64,000 nt of DNA. Origin: CAVQCJ01 sp963711005. Lineage in GTDB: Bacteria > Actinomycetota > Actinomycetes > Prado026. Positions within the stretch are counted from its first letter, which is position 1; each line of letters opens with the position of its first letter. Below the pieces are notes generated by a model, which had not been told where the DNA came from, did not search any database, and saw only the letters and a list, made by a program, of their open reading frames with translations. Positions 35,881 to 44,853 of the stretch are shown here, in pieces. Position numbers and translations under genes: made by a program. Location of the stretch: contig CAVQCJ010000004.1 in the NCBI GenBank assembly GCA_963711005.1, positions 62,001-126,000 on the forward strand, read 5' to 3'.

Positions 35881-36490
35881 TCAGCCGGAGGTGCGCGGGA
35901 ACCGCGAGATGCCGCGCCACGTCAGCGTCGACACCAGCTGCACCGCCTCGTCGCGAGGGATGACCTCGCCGGTGGTGATCCAGTACCGCGCGGAGACCTG
36001 CGCCGTGCCGATCAGGCCGACCGCGAGCAGGTGCGACTCGGCCTCGGACAGCCCGGCGTCCTCGGCGATGACGGCGCTGACCAGCTCGGCGCAGCCCTGC
36101 AGGACCTGCTCGACGCGGGCCCGCACGGACGGCTCGGAGGTCAGGTCGGACTCGAACACCAGCCGGAACGCGCCGCCCTCGTCGGCGACGAAGTCGAAGT
36201 ACGCCTGCATGGTCGCGGTGACGCGCAGCTTGTTGTCGGTGGTGCTCGCCAGCGCGGCGCGCACGGCGTCGACGAGCCCGTCGGTGCTCTGGTCGAGCAG
36301 CGCGAGGTACAGGTCGAGCTTGCCGGGGAAGTGCTGGTACAGGACGGGCTTGGAGACGCCCGGCCGCATCGGCGATGTCGTCCATGGCCGCCGCGTGGTA
36401 GCCCTGGGCGACGAAGACGTCCCGCGCGGCGCCCAGCAGCTGGGCCCGGCGGGCCGACCGCGGCAGCCGGGTGCCTCGGGCGAGCGTCAC
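35881..36490 (-). CDS. TetR-family regulator, frame broken near 36360
   Basis: The DNA-binding half (RRAQLLGAARDVFVAQGYHA, MDDIADAAG) and the rest (VSKPVLYQHFPGKLDLYLAL, followed by a C-terminal ligand domain ending RGISRFPRTSG) lie in two frames; one extra base in a G-run of the coding strand at about 36360 explains it. Corrected length is about 202 residues. It starts 10 bases after the LigD-type gene stop and could be in the same unit. Comparable to Rv3208. Confidence 0.8.
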
Positions 36491-36500
36491 GGCGGGGATC

Positions 36501-37470
36501 CTACCCAGCGGTAACGGGCTCCCCGGGCACGTCGGGCAGGCGTCCCGCGGAGCGATGCCGACCTGCGCTCAGCGGGGCGAGCAGGTCGCCGTCCGCGGCG
36601 ACCCGGTCCAGCACCTGCGCCGCGACGAACCGCAGGTCCTCGGCGGCCCGGCACGCCGCCACCTCGTCCCAGGTCAGCGGCGTGGACACCGTCGGCCACG
36701 GCCGGGCGCGCAGCGAGTACGGCGCGACCGTGGTCTTCGCCCCGTTGTTCTGCGACCAGTCCACGAACACCTTGCCCGGCCGCAGGTCCTTGGCCATCCG
36801 GCTGACCACCAGCTCCGGGTGCGCGCCGCTCCAGCTCGCTCGGCGAGCGCTCGTGCGTAGCCGCTCGTCCGCTCCGCCGGCGTCGGCTCCAGCGGGACGT
36901 ACAGCTGCAGGCCCTTGGAGCCGCTGGTCTTCGGGTACGCGTCGAGCCCGTCCGCGGCCAGCCTCTCGCGCAGCAGCACGGCCACCGCGCAGCACTCGAG
37001 CGCGGTCGCCGGCGGCCCCGGGTCCAGGTCGAGCACGAGCAGGTCGGGGTCCTGCGGTGCGCCGTCCGCGCCGACCCGCCACTGCGGCACGTGCAGCTCC
37101 AGCGCCGCCAGGTTCGCCGCCCAGACCAGCGTGGCGCAGGTCGTCGACGACGACGTAGTCGATCGTGTCCCGCTTCATCCCGGACCCGGGCGAGGGCAGC
37201 CGGACCCGCCGGACCCAGTCCGGCGTGTGCGAGGGCGCGTTCTTCTCGAAGAAGATCTTGCCCGGCGACGCCGTCCGGCCAGCGGGTGAACGTCGCCGGG
37301 CGGCCGGCCAGGTGCGGCAGCAGGACCGGGGCGACCCGGGTGTAGTAGTCGACCACCTCGGCCTTGCTGAAACCGGGCGAACCGTCGGCGGGTGGGTAGA
37401 GGATCTTGGACAGGTTCGACAGCGTGAGGCGGCGCCCGTCGACCTCGACCGTCACGCGCTCGTCCGCCAT
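36501..37470 (-). CDS. ligD: LigD-type polymerase (PrimPol) domain protein for end joining, frame broken three times
   Basis: Corrected product of about 322 residues starting MADERVTVEVDGRRLTLSN. It has GKIFFEKNAPSHTPDWVRR, the metal-binding LLVLDLDPG (Asp-x-Asp), YPKTSGSKGLQLYVPL and RPGKVFVDWSQNNGAKTTV, all signatures of the ligase D polymerase domain. The domain adds ribonucleotides or fills gaps during Ku-dependent repair. It is a stand-alone polymerase domain: no ligase or nuclease domain follows. Extra bases near 36837, 37133 and 37261 break the frame. It is divergent from ku, 85 bases apart. Confidence 0.85.
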
Positions 37471-37477
37471 GAACGTG

Positions 37478-37483
37478 AACGTA
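37478..37483 (-). promoter_or_regulatory. Leaderless -10 element (TACGTT) for the LigD-type gene
   Basis: On the minus strand TACGTT at 37483-37478 is followed after seven bases by the ATG at 37470, the leaderless layout. Confidence 0.4.
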
Positions 37484-37555
37484 CCCACCCTGTGGTGCGA
37501 TCCTGGTCCCGCGGGGGCGCACGATCGTCGGCACCGAACTGCGGCTGGAGGCGAG

Positions 37556-38354
37556 ATGCGCTCGATCTGGAAGGGCACGGTGTCCTTCGGGCTGGTGACC
37601 ATCCCGGTGCGGCTGTACTCGGCGACCGAGGAGCGTGACGTCGCGTTCCACCAGGTCCGGCGCAGCGACGGCAGCCGGATCAAGTACAAGCGGGTCGCCG
37701 CGGCCGACGGCGAGGAGGTCCCGTACGCCGAGATCGCCAAGGGTTTCGAGCTGCCGACCGGCGAGACCGTCGTGCTGACCGACGAGGACTTCGCCGACCT
37801 GCCGCTGTCCACGCAGAAGACCGTCGAGGTCCTGCAGTTCGTCCCGCTCGTCCGAGGTCGACCCGATCTACTTCTCCCGCTCGTACTTCCTCGAGCCGGA
37901 CAAGACCGGCGTGAAGCCGTACGTCCTGCTGCGACAGGCCCTGCAGGAGTCCGGGCGGGTCGCGATCGTCAAGGTCGCGCTGCGCTCGCGCGAGGCGCTG
38001 GCCTGCCTGCGCGTGCGCGACGACGTGCTGGTGCTGGAGACCATGCTGTGGCCGGACGAGATCCGCACGCCCGACTTCTCGGTGCTCGACTCGGACGTCG
38101 ACGTGAAGCCCGCGGAGGTGACGATGGCGCAGAGCCTGATCGAGGCGCTCTCCGGCGACTTCGACCCGACGCAGTACACCGACGAGTACCGCGCGGCGCT
38201 GGAGTCGCTGATCGAGGCCAAGGCCGACGGTCACGCGCTCGTCGCGCCGGCCGCCGCCGAGGCGGACGCCGGGACCGTCGTCGACCTGATGGCGGCCCTG
38301 CGTGCCAGTGTCGAGGCAGCGAAGGCGGCGAGGGCCGATGCGGCGACCGGGTGA
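37556..38354 (+). CDS. ku: Non-homologous end-joining protein Ku, frame broken near 37850
   Basis: The ATG at 37556 follows GGAGGCG. The first part (MRSIWKGTVSFGLVTIPVRL, AFHQVRRSDGSRIKYKRVAA, EVPYAEIAKGFEL) and the rest (DPIYFSRSYFLEPD, KPYVLLRQALQESGRVAIVK, ALIEALSGDFDP) lie in two frames because of one extra base at about 37850. Corrected length about 265 residues, the usual bacterial Ku core with a short Ala-rich C-terminus. Ku binds double-strand ends as a homodimer and recruits LigD-type enzymes; its divergent neighbour supplies the polymerase. Confidence 0.92.
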
Positions 38355-38480
38355 CGCGGACGGCGACCCGGTGCCGGCGCGCAACCGCAGCGTGACGACC
38401 GGCGGCCCGCGGCTAGGCCGGACGGGGGAATGGCGCGTCGCGGTTCGTCCGGTACCCGGCGGGTTTGGGACACTTCCACC

Positions 38481-39440
38481 ATGACCCTGGGGGGGCAGGG
38501 CGGTGACCGCGCCGCCGTCGTCACTGCGCTGCGCGCCGTGTCGGGGGTGGCGGACGCCGAGATCCTGCCCGACCCCGAGGGCGGGCCGGGGACGTTGCGC
38601 CTCCAGCTGCTGCCCGGCGCCGACGAGGTCACCGTCGCCAAGACGGTCAACCGCCTGCTCGGCGAGCAGTTCGGCCTCGGCGTCGACTCCGGCAAGGTCC
38701 AGGTCGTCGAGGAGGTGCGGCGGCGCACGCCGGCCTCCGGCGGTGCAGCCACGGCAGCCACGGCGGCCACGGCGGCCGCGGCGCCCCCAGTGGCCCCGGC
38801 GGCGGCCGCCGAGCCCGAGCCGACCCCCGCGGTGGTCCGCCCGGCCGAGACTCCGCACGTGCTGCGACCGGTGCCACCCCTCGCGCCGCCGTCCGCCGCG
38901 CCGGCGGCGCCGTCCGCACGCAGCGACTCCGGCCAGTTCGCCGAGCCGGCCGCCACGACAGCCGGGACCGCGACCGGGTCGGCGCCGACCGCCGGGCTCG
39001 GCACCGTGGCCGACCTGGGCCCGGTCGAGCGGACCGGCGCCCCGCGCGGGACCAGGCTGCTCATCCACCGGATGGAGCTGGTGTCGGCCAGCCAGGGCGT
39101 CACCAGCGAGGTCACGCTCGAGCTCTCCGGGCACGAGCACACCGGCACCGCCGGTGCGGCGAGCACCCCGTCCAGCGTGCACCGGTCGGTGGCGCACGCG
39201 ACGCTGCGCGCGGTCGAGGAGGCCGTCGACGGCGCCGTGCGGTTCGAGCTGGAGCACCTCGAGACGACCACGCTCGGGGGCGACCGGGCCGTCGTCGTCG
39301 AGGTCGCGATGATCACCCGGCACGGCAGCGAGCGGCTGACCGGGGTCAGCGCCGTGCGCGAGGACGCCAGGCAGGCGGTCATCCGGGCCACCCTGGATGC
39401 CGTGAACCGGCGCATCGAGACGTACCTTGTCTCGGCGTGA
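38481..39440 (+). CDS. Conserved actinobacterial protein with Ala/Pro linker
   Basis: The 319-residue protein has two globular parts joined by a long Ala/Pro/Thr-rich linker (about residues 85-180, including a TAATAATAATA repeat). The N-terminal part (VVTALRAVSGVADAEILPD, TVAKTVNRLLGEQFGL) and the C-terminal part (RLLIHRMELVSASQGVTSEV, VAHATLRAVEEAV, MITRHGSERLTGVSAVRED) look like small alpha-beta modules. No known catalytic motif. I recall similar proteins as conserved and unnamed in actinobacteria. The next gene overlaps its stop by four bases. Confidence 0.65.
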   Translation: MTLGGQGGDRAAVVTALRAVSGVADAEILPDPEGGPGTLRLQLLPGADEVTVAKTVNRLLGEQFGLGVDSGKVQVVEEVRRRTPASGGAATAATAATAAAAPPVAPAAAAEPEPTPAVVRPAETPHVLRPVPPLAPPSAAPAAPSARSDSGQFAEPAATTAGTATGSAPTAGLGTVADLGPVERTGAPRGTRLLIHRMELVSASQGVTSEVTLELSGHEHTGTAGAASTPSSVHRSVAHATLRAVEEAVDGAVRFELEHLETTTLGGDRAVVVEVAMITRHGSERLTGVSAVREDARQAVIRATLDAVNRRIETYLVSA

Positions 39441-40387
39441 GCACCCGGACCCCACCCGAACCTGACCCAGCGAGAGTCGCCACCGAGTCCTGGCCGGCCG
39501 GGCCCTGGCCGGCCGAGACGGACCGGATGTCCGTGGCCGGCCGTCCGCCCCTCGAGCTGTCCGTGCGGTCGACGGCGCAGGTCGACGGCGCCGAACCGGC
39601 CGTGATGGTGCACGGTCTCGGCGGGTCCGCCCTGAACTGGACCTCGCTCATGGCGCTCCTCGAGGACCGGCTGGCCACCCGGGCCCCCGACCTGCCCGGC
39701 TTCGGGCTGTCCCCGCCCCCGGCAGACCACGACTACTCCGTGGGCGCGCACGCGCGTGCGGTGGCCCGGCTCATCGACTCCGACGGCCGCGGTCCCGTGC
39801 ACCTGTTCGGGAACTCGCTCGGCGGCGCGGTGGCCACGACGGTCGCGGCCTACCGCCCCGACCTCGTCCGCACCCTGACGCTGATCTCGCCGGCGCTCCC
39901 GGACTACCGCCCGGGTCGCGACCGCACCCAGGTGGCGCTGCTGGCCGCACCCGGCGTCGGACCGCTGCTGTCCCGCCGGCTCGCGGCGATGACGCCGGAG
40001 CAGCGCGTCGCGGGCCTGCTAGAGCTGGTGTACGCGGACCCGTCCGCGGTCACCGAGCAGCAGCGCGCCCTGGCCGTCGCCGAGGTGACCCGCCGGGCCG
40101 AGCTGCCGTACGCCACCGACGCGTTGGCGTCGTCGGCCCGCGGCCTGCTGCGCGAGTTCGTCCGCACCGGCCGTGGTGGGCTGTGGCGGCTGGCCGGCCG
40201 GGTGACCGCGCCGACCCTGCTGCTGTACGGCCGGCAGGACCGGCTGGTCTCGCACCTGGTCGCGTCCAAGGCCAAGGCGGCGTTCCCGGACGCGACCGTG
40301 GTCGTGCTACCGCGCACCGGGCACGTCGCCCAGCTCGAGCATCCCGAGCTGGTCGAACGGTTCGTCCGCCGGCACCTGGACCGCTAG
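39437..40387 (+). CDS. Alpha/beta hydrolase
   Basis: Overlaps the previous gene by GTGA. The 316-residue product has VMVHGLGGSALNW, the nucleophile elbow LFGNSLGGAV and the C-terminal LPRTGHVAQLEHP, a complete alpha/beta hydrolase triad layout. The first 45 residues are Pro-rich and may be disordered. Substrate unknown; coupling to the conserved linker protein suggests a joint role. Confidence 0.88.
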   Translation: MSTRTPPEPDPARVATESWPAGPWPAETDRMSVAGRPPLELSVRSTAQVDGAEPAVMVHGLGGSALNWTSLMALLEDRLATRAPDLPGFGLSPPPADHDYSVGAHARAVARLIDSDGRGPVHLFGNSLGGAVATTVAAYRPDLVRTLTLISPALPDYRPGRDRTQVALLAAPGVGPLLSRRLAAMTPEQRVAGLLELVYADPSAVTEQQRALAVAEVTRRAELPYATDALASSARGLLREFVRTGRGGLWRLAGRVTAPTLLLYGRQDRLVSHLVASKAKAAFPDATVVVLPRTGHVAQLEHPELVERFVRRHLDR

Positions 40388-40390
40388 GCC

Positions 40391-40396
40391 TAGGCT
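40391..40396 (+). promoter_or_regulatory. Leaderless -10 element (TAGGCT) for the kinase gene
   Basis: TAGGCT ends six bases before the ATG at 40403; no Shine-Dalgarno sequence precedes that ATG. Confidence 0.4.
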
Positions 40397-40402
40397 CGCG
40401 GC

Positions 40403-41377
40403 ATGTCACGCGGCGCGGCGAGCGGCATGGCGAGCGGCATGGCGAGCGGACCGGGACCCGGGGTGGTGGCCGCCGACGTGCAGGACCTGCTCGACCGGCT
40501 GCGCTGCCTGTCCGGACGGACGTACGCGGTCGGCGAGCTCGGCGGCGGGCTGACCAACCGCAACTTCCGCGTCACGACCACGGACGACGGCAGGCCCGGC
40601 GACTTCGTGGTCCGCGTCTCGGCGAACGAGTCCGGGCTGCTGGCCATCGACCGGGTGAACGAACGCCTGAACACGTGGCGGGCCTCGGAGGCCGGGGTGG
40701 GCGCGCCCGTGGTCGAGGCGCTGCCCGAGGACAACGTCCTCGTCGTCGGCTTCCTGCAGGGACGCACGCTGACGGCCGACGACCTGCGGGACCGGCCGAC
40801 TCTGCTGCGCGTCGCCGAGGCGGTACGCCAGCTGCACTCCGGGCCGGAGTTCGCCGGGACGTTCGACATGCGCTCGATCCGGCGCCGCTACCTGGACATC
40901 GTGGTCGAGAACAGCTTCCGGCTCCCGGACGACTACCACGACCTCGCTCCGCTGGTTGAGCGGCTCGAGGACGCGATGCGCCCCGGTGACGAGCCGCTCG
41001 TGCCGTGCAACAACGACCTCCTCGCGGCGAACTTCATCGACGACGGCGCGAAGATCTGGCTGATCGACTACGAGTACTCGGGCATGAACGAGGCCAGCTT
41101 CGAGCTGGGCAACATCGCCAGCGAGTCCGGGCTGGACGCGCCGACCACGCAGGTGCTCGTCGAGGCGTACTGGGGCCGGTCCGACCCGGCCCTGCTCGCC
41201 AGGGCCCGCGCCTGGTCGCTGCTCGCGCGGTACGGCTGGACGTTGTGGGCGTCGATCCAGGACGGCGTCTCGCCCATCGACTTCGACTTCTGGGCCTGGG
41301 GGATGGACAAGTACGAGTCGGCCAGGTCCGAGCTGCTCGGGCCGGAGTACGACGAGATCAGGGAAGGGCTCGCATGA
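40403..41377 (+). CDS. Choline/ethanolamine kinase-like phosphotransferase
   Basis: The 324-residue protein has the aminoglycoside/choline kinase fold: ELGGGLTNRNFRVTT (phosphate loop), the catalytic loop PCNNDLLAANF (Asp205) and the metal-binding LIDYEYSGMNEASFELGNIA, which is the choline-kinase version of the DFG-like motif. It would phosphorylate an amino alcohol such as choline or ethanolamine with ATP; this fits the amine genes downstream. The N-terminus contains a short SGMASGMASG repeat. The following gene overlaps by four bases, so the two are an operon. Confidence 0.8.
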   Translation: MSRGAASGMASGMASGPGPGVVAADVQDLLDRLRCLSGRTYAVGELGGGLTNRNFRVTTTDDGRPGDFVVRVSANESGLLAIDRVNERLNTWRASEAGVGAPVVEALPEDNVLVVGFLQGRTLTADDLRDRPTLLRVAEAVRQLHSGPEFAGTFDMRSIRRRYLDIVVENSFRLPDDYHDLAPLVERLEDAMRPGDEPLVPCNNDLLAANFIDDGAKIWLIDYEYSGMNEASFELGNIASESGLDAPTTQVLVEAYWGRSDPALLARARAWSLLARYGWTLWASIQDGVSPIDFDFWAWGMDKYESARSELLGPEYDEIREGLA

Positions 41378-43859
41378 CCGAGGCGGATCCCGCCGCGACA
41401 CCGCAGCTGCCCCCCAGGGCCAGGGTCGTGGTGATCGGCGGCGGGGTCGGTGGCGCCAGCATCGTGCACCACCTGGCCGCGCGCGGCGAGACCGACGTCG
41501 TGCTCGTCGAGCGGGCCGAGCTCACCAGCGGTTCGACGTTCCACTCGGCCGGGCTGGTCGGCCAGCTGCGCGGCTCGGTGACGCTGACCCGGATGATGAT
41601 GTACAGCGCCGCAGCTGTACCGCGACCTGGCCGCCGTCGCCGAGACCGACCCCGGCTGGGTCGAGTGCGGCGGGCTGCGGCTGGCGTCGACGCCGGAGCG
41701 GATGGAGGAGCTGGAGCGGCAGGTCGGCTGGGCGGAGACGTTCGGGCTGGAGCTGCACCGGCTCTCGCCGGACGAGGCGCAGGGGGCTGTTCCCCCTCGA
41801 TGTCCACCGAGCGGGTGCTCGGTGCGACGTTCCTGCCGACCGACGGGTACCTCGACCCGTCCCAGCTCACGTACGCGCTGGCCCGTGGTGCCCGCGCCGC
41901 CGGGATCCGGATCTGCGAGCGCACCCGCGTGCTCGACGTGCTCGACGCCGCGACGGCGCGGTGACCGGCGTCCGCACCGACCGCGGCGACATCGAGTGCG
42001 ACGTCGTCGTCGACGCGGCCGGCATGTACGCCCCGCAGGTGGCCCGGATGGTCGGGCGTCCGGGTACCCATCGTCCCGATGAGCCACCAGTACGTGGTGA
42101 CCAAGCCGTTCCGCGCCATCGGTGCCGCCGACCCGCGCCTGCCGACGCTGCGGGACCCGGACCTGCTCGTGTACTACCGCGAGGACGGCGCCGGCCTGGT
42201 GATGGGCGGGTACGAACGGCAGTCGCGCCCGTTCTCCCTCGGCCCGGACGGGCTGGACGCGGTGCCGCCGGACTTCAACGGACGGCTGCTGCCCGAGGAG
42301 TGGGGGCGGCTGGAGGAGATCTACGAGAACTCGGTCCTGCGCGTCCCGGCGATGGCGGACGTCGAGATCCGCAAGATCATCAACGGGCCGGAGGGGTTCA
42401 CGCCGGACAACGAGTTCTGCCTGGGCCCGACCGATGTCGAGGGTTTCTGGGTCGCAGCCGGGTTCTGCGCGCACGGCATCGCCGGCGCCGGTGCGGTCGG
42501 TCGAGGTGATGGCCGACTGGCTGCTCGACGGCGACCCCGGCATGGACCTGTGGGAGATGGACGTGCGCCGGTTCGGGCGGCAGTACCGCTCGCCGTCGTA
42601 CACGCTCGCCCGGGTCACCGAGAACTACGAGACGTACTACGACATCAAGTACCCCGGGCACGAGCGCCAGTCCGGTCGTCCGCTGCGGATGTCGCCGGCG
42701 TACCCGGCGCACCGCGAGGCCGAGGCCGAGTTCGGCGAGAAGAGCGGCTGGGAACGCGTCAACTTCTACTGGTCCAACGAACCGGCCGGGGACGACTCGA
42801 GGCGGCCGCTCGGCTGGGCGGGCAAGCTGTGGTCGCCGGCCATCGAGGCCGAGCACCGCGCCACCCGCGAGCACGCCGGGCTGTTCGACGAGACCTCGTT
42901 CGGCAAGCTCGAGGTCTCCGGGCCGGGCGCCGCCGACCTGCTCGAGCGGTTGTGCGACAACACGGTGGCGCGGGGGCCCGGTCGCATCGTCTACACGCAG
43001 ATGCTCAACGCCCGTGGCGGCATCGAGTGCGACGTCACGGTCACCCAGATCGACGCCGGGACGTTCCAGATCGTCACCGGCACGGCGTTCGCGGGCCACG
43101 ACCTGGCGTGGATCCGCCGGCACGCGCCGCGCGACGGCTCGGTCCTGCTGCGCGACGTCACCAGCGCGCGGACGTGCTTCGGGTTGTGGGGACCGGCGGC
43201 CAGGGACATCCTGCAGCCGCTGACGCCGCAGCCGCTGGACTCCGAGTCGTTCCCGTACCTCACGATGCGCGAGACGACGGTGGGGTCGGCGCCGGTGCGC
43301 ATGTCCCGGGTGACGTTCGTGGGCGAGCTGGGCTGGGAGCTCTACGCGCCGACGGAGTACGGCGCGCTGTTGTGGGCCGAGCTGGTCGAGGCGGGCGAGC
43401 CGCACGGGATGCGCCGGTGCGGCTACAAGGCGATCGACTCGCTGCGGGCGGAGAAGGGCTACCGCTACTGGGGGTCGGACGTCACACCGGACGAGACGCC
43501 GTACGAAGGCGGGACTGGGATTCTGCGTGCGGATGGACAAGGCGGACTTCGTCGGCCGCGCGGCGCTGGCGGCGGCCGGTCCGTCGCCGGCCCGGCGGCT
43601 GGCGTGCCTCACCCTCGAGGACCCGCGGCGGCAGGTGCTCGGGAACGAACCGGTGCGCGTGGCCGGAGCGACGGTCGGCCGTGTCACCAGCGGTGCGGTC
43701 GGCTACTGGGTCGGGAGCTCGATCGCGTTCGCCTACCTGCCGGCCGACCTGGTGCTGCCGGGCATGGCCGCCGAGGTGCTGGTCTTCGGCGAGTGGGTCG
43801 CCGCGACGGTGGCGGCCGAGCCGCTCTTCGACCCCAAGGGCGAGCGCATCCGCGCCTGA
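41374..43859 (+). CDS. GcvT-type FAD-dependent amine dehydrogenase (dimethylglycine/sarcosine-like), frame broken repeatedly
   Basis: Corrected size about 825 residues. N-terminal FAD-binding DAO domain (RVVVIGGGVGGASIVHHLAA, SGSTFHSAGLVGQLRG), then the linker and the aminomethyltransferase folate-binding domain (HAGLFDETSFGKLEVSGPGA, IRRHAPRDGS, MSRVTFVGELGWELYAP) and the GcvT C-terminal barrel. Family members oxidatively demethylate N-methylglycines, passing the one-carbon unit to tetrahydrofolate. The exact amine is unknown. About eight extra bases break the frame, near 41611, 41785, 41799, 41949-41953 (two), 42055, 42499 and 43520; the readable pieces join without loss. A 50-bp perfect hairpin lies 19 bases after the stop. 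Confidence 0.8.
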
Positions 43860-43878
43860 CCTGCCGCGACCACGCCGG

Positions 43879-43928
43879 GTCGTTGCATACGGATCGGGGG
43901 CTATAGCCCCCGATCCGTATGCAACGAC
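43879..43928. terminator. 50-bp perfect palindrome (25-bp arms, CTATAG centre)
   Basis: Positions 43879-43903 and 43904-43928 are fully self-complementary with GGGCTATAGCCC at the centre. It lies between the FAD enzyme gene and the GntR gene, both on the plus strand, so it probably terminates the first unit. Being almost without loop, it may also extrude as a cruciform or bind a protein dimer. The centre matches that of the hairpin at 26239-26278. Confidence 0.65.
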
Positions 43929-44000
43929 GACAACGGGGCCGGTGGGGTGGACTTGTGGGGACGGCGCGCGGCGGGTCGGCGGACGGGGGATCATGGCCGG

Positions 44001-44723
44001 GTGGTCAGTGTCGGGGTCCCGTCGTCGTTGCTCCGTCCCGTCCGGGACGGCAACGCGTTCGAGACCGCGGTCGAGCGGCTGGTCCGCACCATCAAGCTGG
44101 GCGTGATCCCGGACGGCGAGCGGCTGCCGCCCGAGCGTGACCTGGCCCAGGCCCTCCAGGTCGGCCGCACCACTCTGCGCGAGGCCTTGGAGGCTCTGCG
44201 CCAGGCCGGCTACGTCGAGACCAGGCGCGGGCGCGGGGGCGGCACGTTCGTCACGTACACCGGGTCGGCGGGGCACCGGGACGCAGCGGAGATCGCCCGC
44301 TCGATGGGCGCCCGGCTGCACGACGCGCTGGACTTCCGGCGGGTGGTCGAGCCCGGGGCGGCGGCGCTGGCGGCCTCGCGCGAGCTCTCCGCACCCGACC
44401 GGACGGCCCTCCAGGCGGCGCTGGAGGCCTGCACGTCGGCACCGGACGACCGGGCCCGCCGGGGCGCGGACTCGCGGCTGCACCTGATGATCGCCGGCCT
44501 GGCCGGCTCGGACCTGCTGCTGGCCGCCGTCGTCGACGTCCAGCTGCGGGTCGGTGAGCTGCTGGCCGCGATCCCGGTGCTGCGACGCAACATCGCGCAC
44601 TCGGACGCGCAGCACGCCGAGGTGGTCGAGGCGATCCTGGCCGGGGAGCCGGTGCATGCGCGGAAGGCGATGGAGGCGCACTGCGACGGCACGTCCGCGC
44701 TGCTGCGCGGCTTCCTCACCTGA
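44001..44723 (+). CDS. GntR/FadR-type regulator
   Basis: The 240-residue protein (GTG at 44001) has a winged-helix N-terminus with LVRTIKLGVIPDGERLPPER and LQVGRTTLREALEALRQAGYV, then the FCD ligand-binding helical domain (FRRVVEPGAAALAAS, DSRLHLMIAGLAGSDLL, DAQHAEVVEAILAGE) with His and Asp residues that usually bind metal. By analogy with SCO1614-type neighbours of glnA4, it probably controls the glutamine synthetase-like gene downstream. Confidence 0.88.
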   Translation: MVSVGVPSSLLRPVRDGNAFETAVERLVRTIKLGVIPDGERLPPERDLAQALQVGRTTLREALEALRQAGYVETRRGRGGGTFVTYTGSAGHRDAAEIARSMGARLHDALDFRRVVEPGAAALAASRELSAPDRTALQAALEACTSAPDDRARRGADSRLHLMIAGLAGSDLLLAAVVDVQLRVGELLAAIPVLRRNIAHSDAQHAEVVEAILAGEPVHARKAMEAHCDGTSALLRGFLT

Positions 44724-44853
44724 GTGGCCCGCGGGGACTTCCGGAGTCCCGCCGGACGGCCGACCTCGGTCGTGGTAAACATGCGCTTTCGAACCATTGG
44801 ACGAGCGCGCCGTACCCGGACGCGACCTGCCTGCCGGACGAGAGGGCCCCGCC

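Noticed and set aside
44724..44853. A FadR-type operator (TGGT...ACCA) ahead of glnA4
   Set aside because: The half-sites are about 15 bases apart and not symmetric enough for the short-spaced palindromes that GntR/FadR proteins bind; it may be chance.
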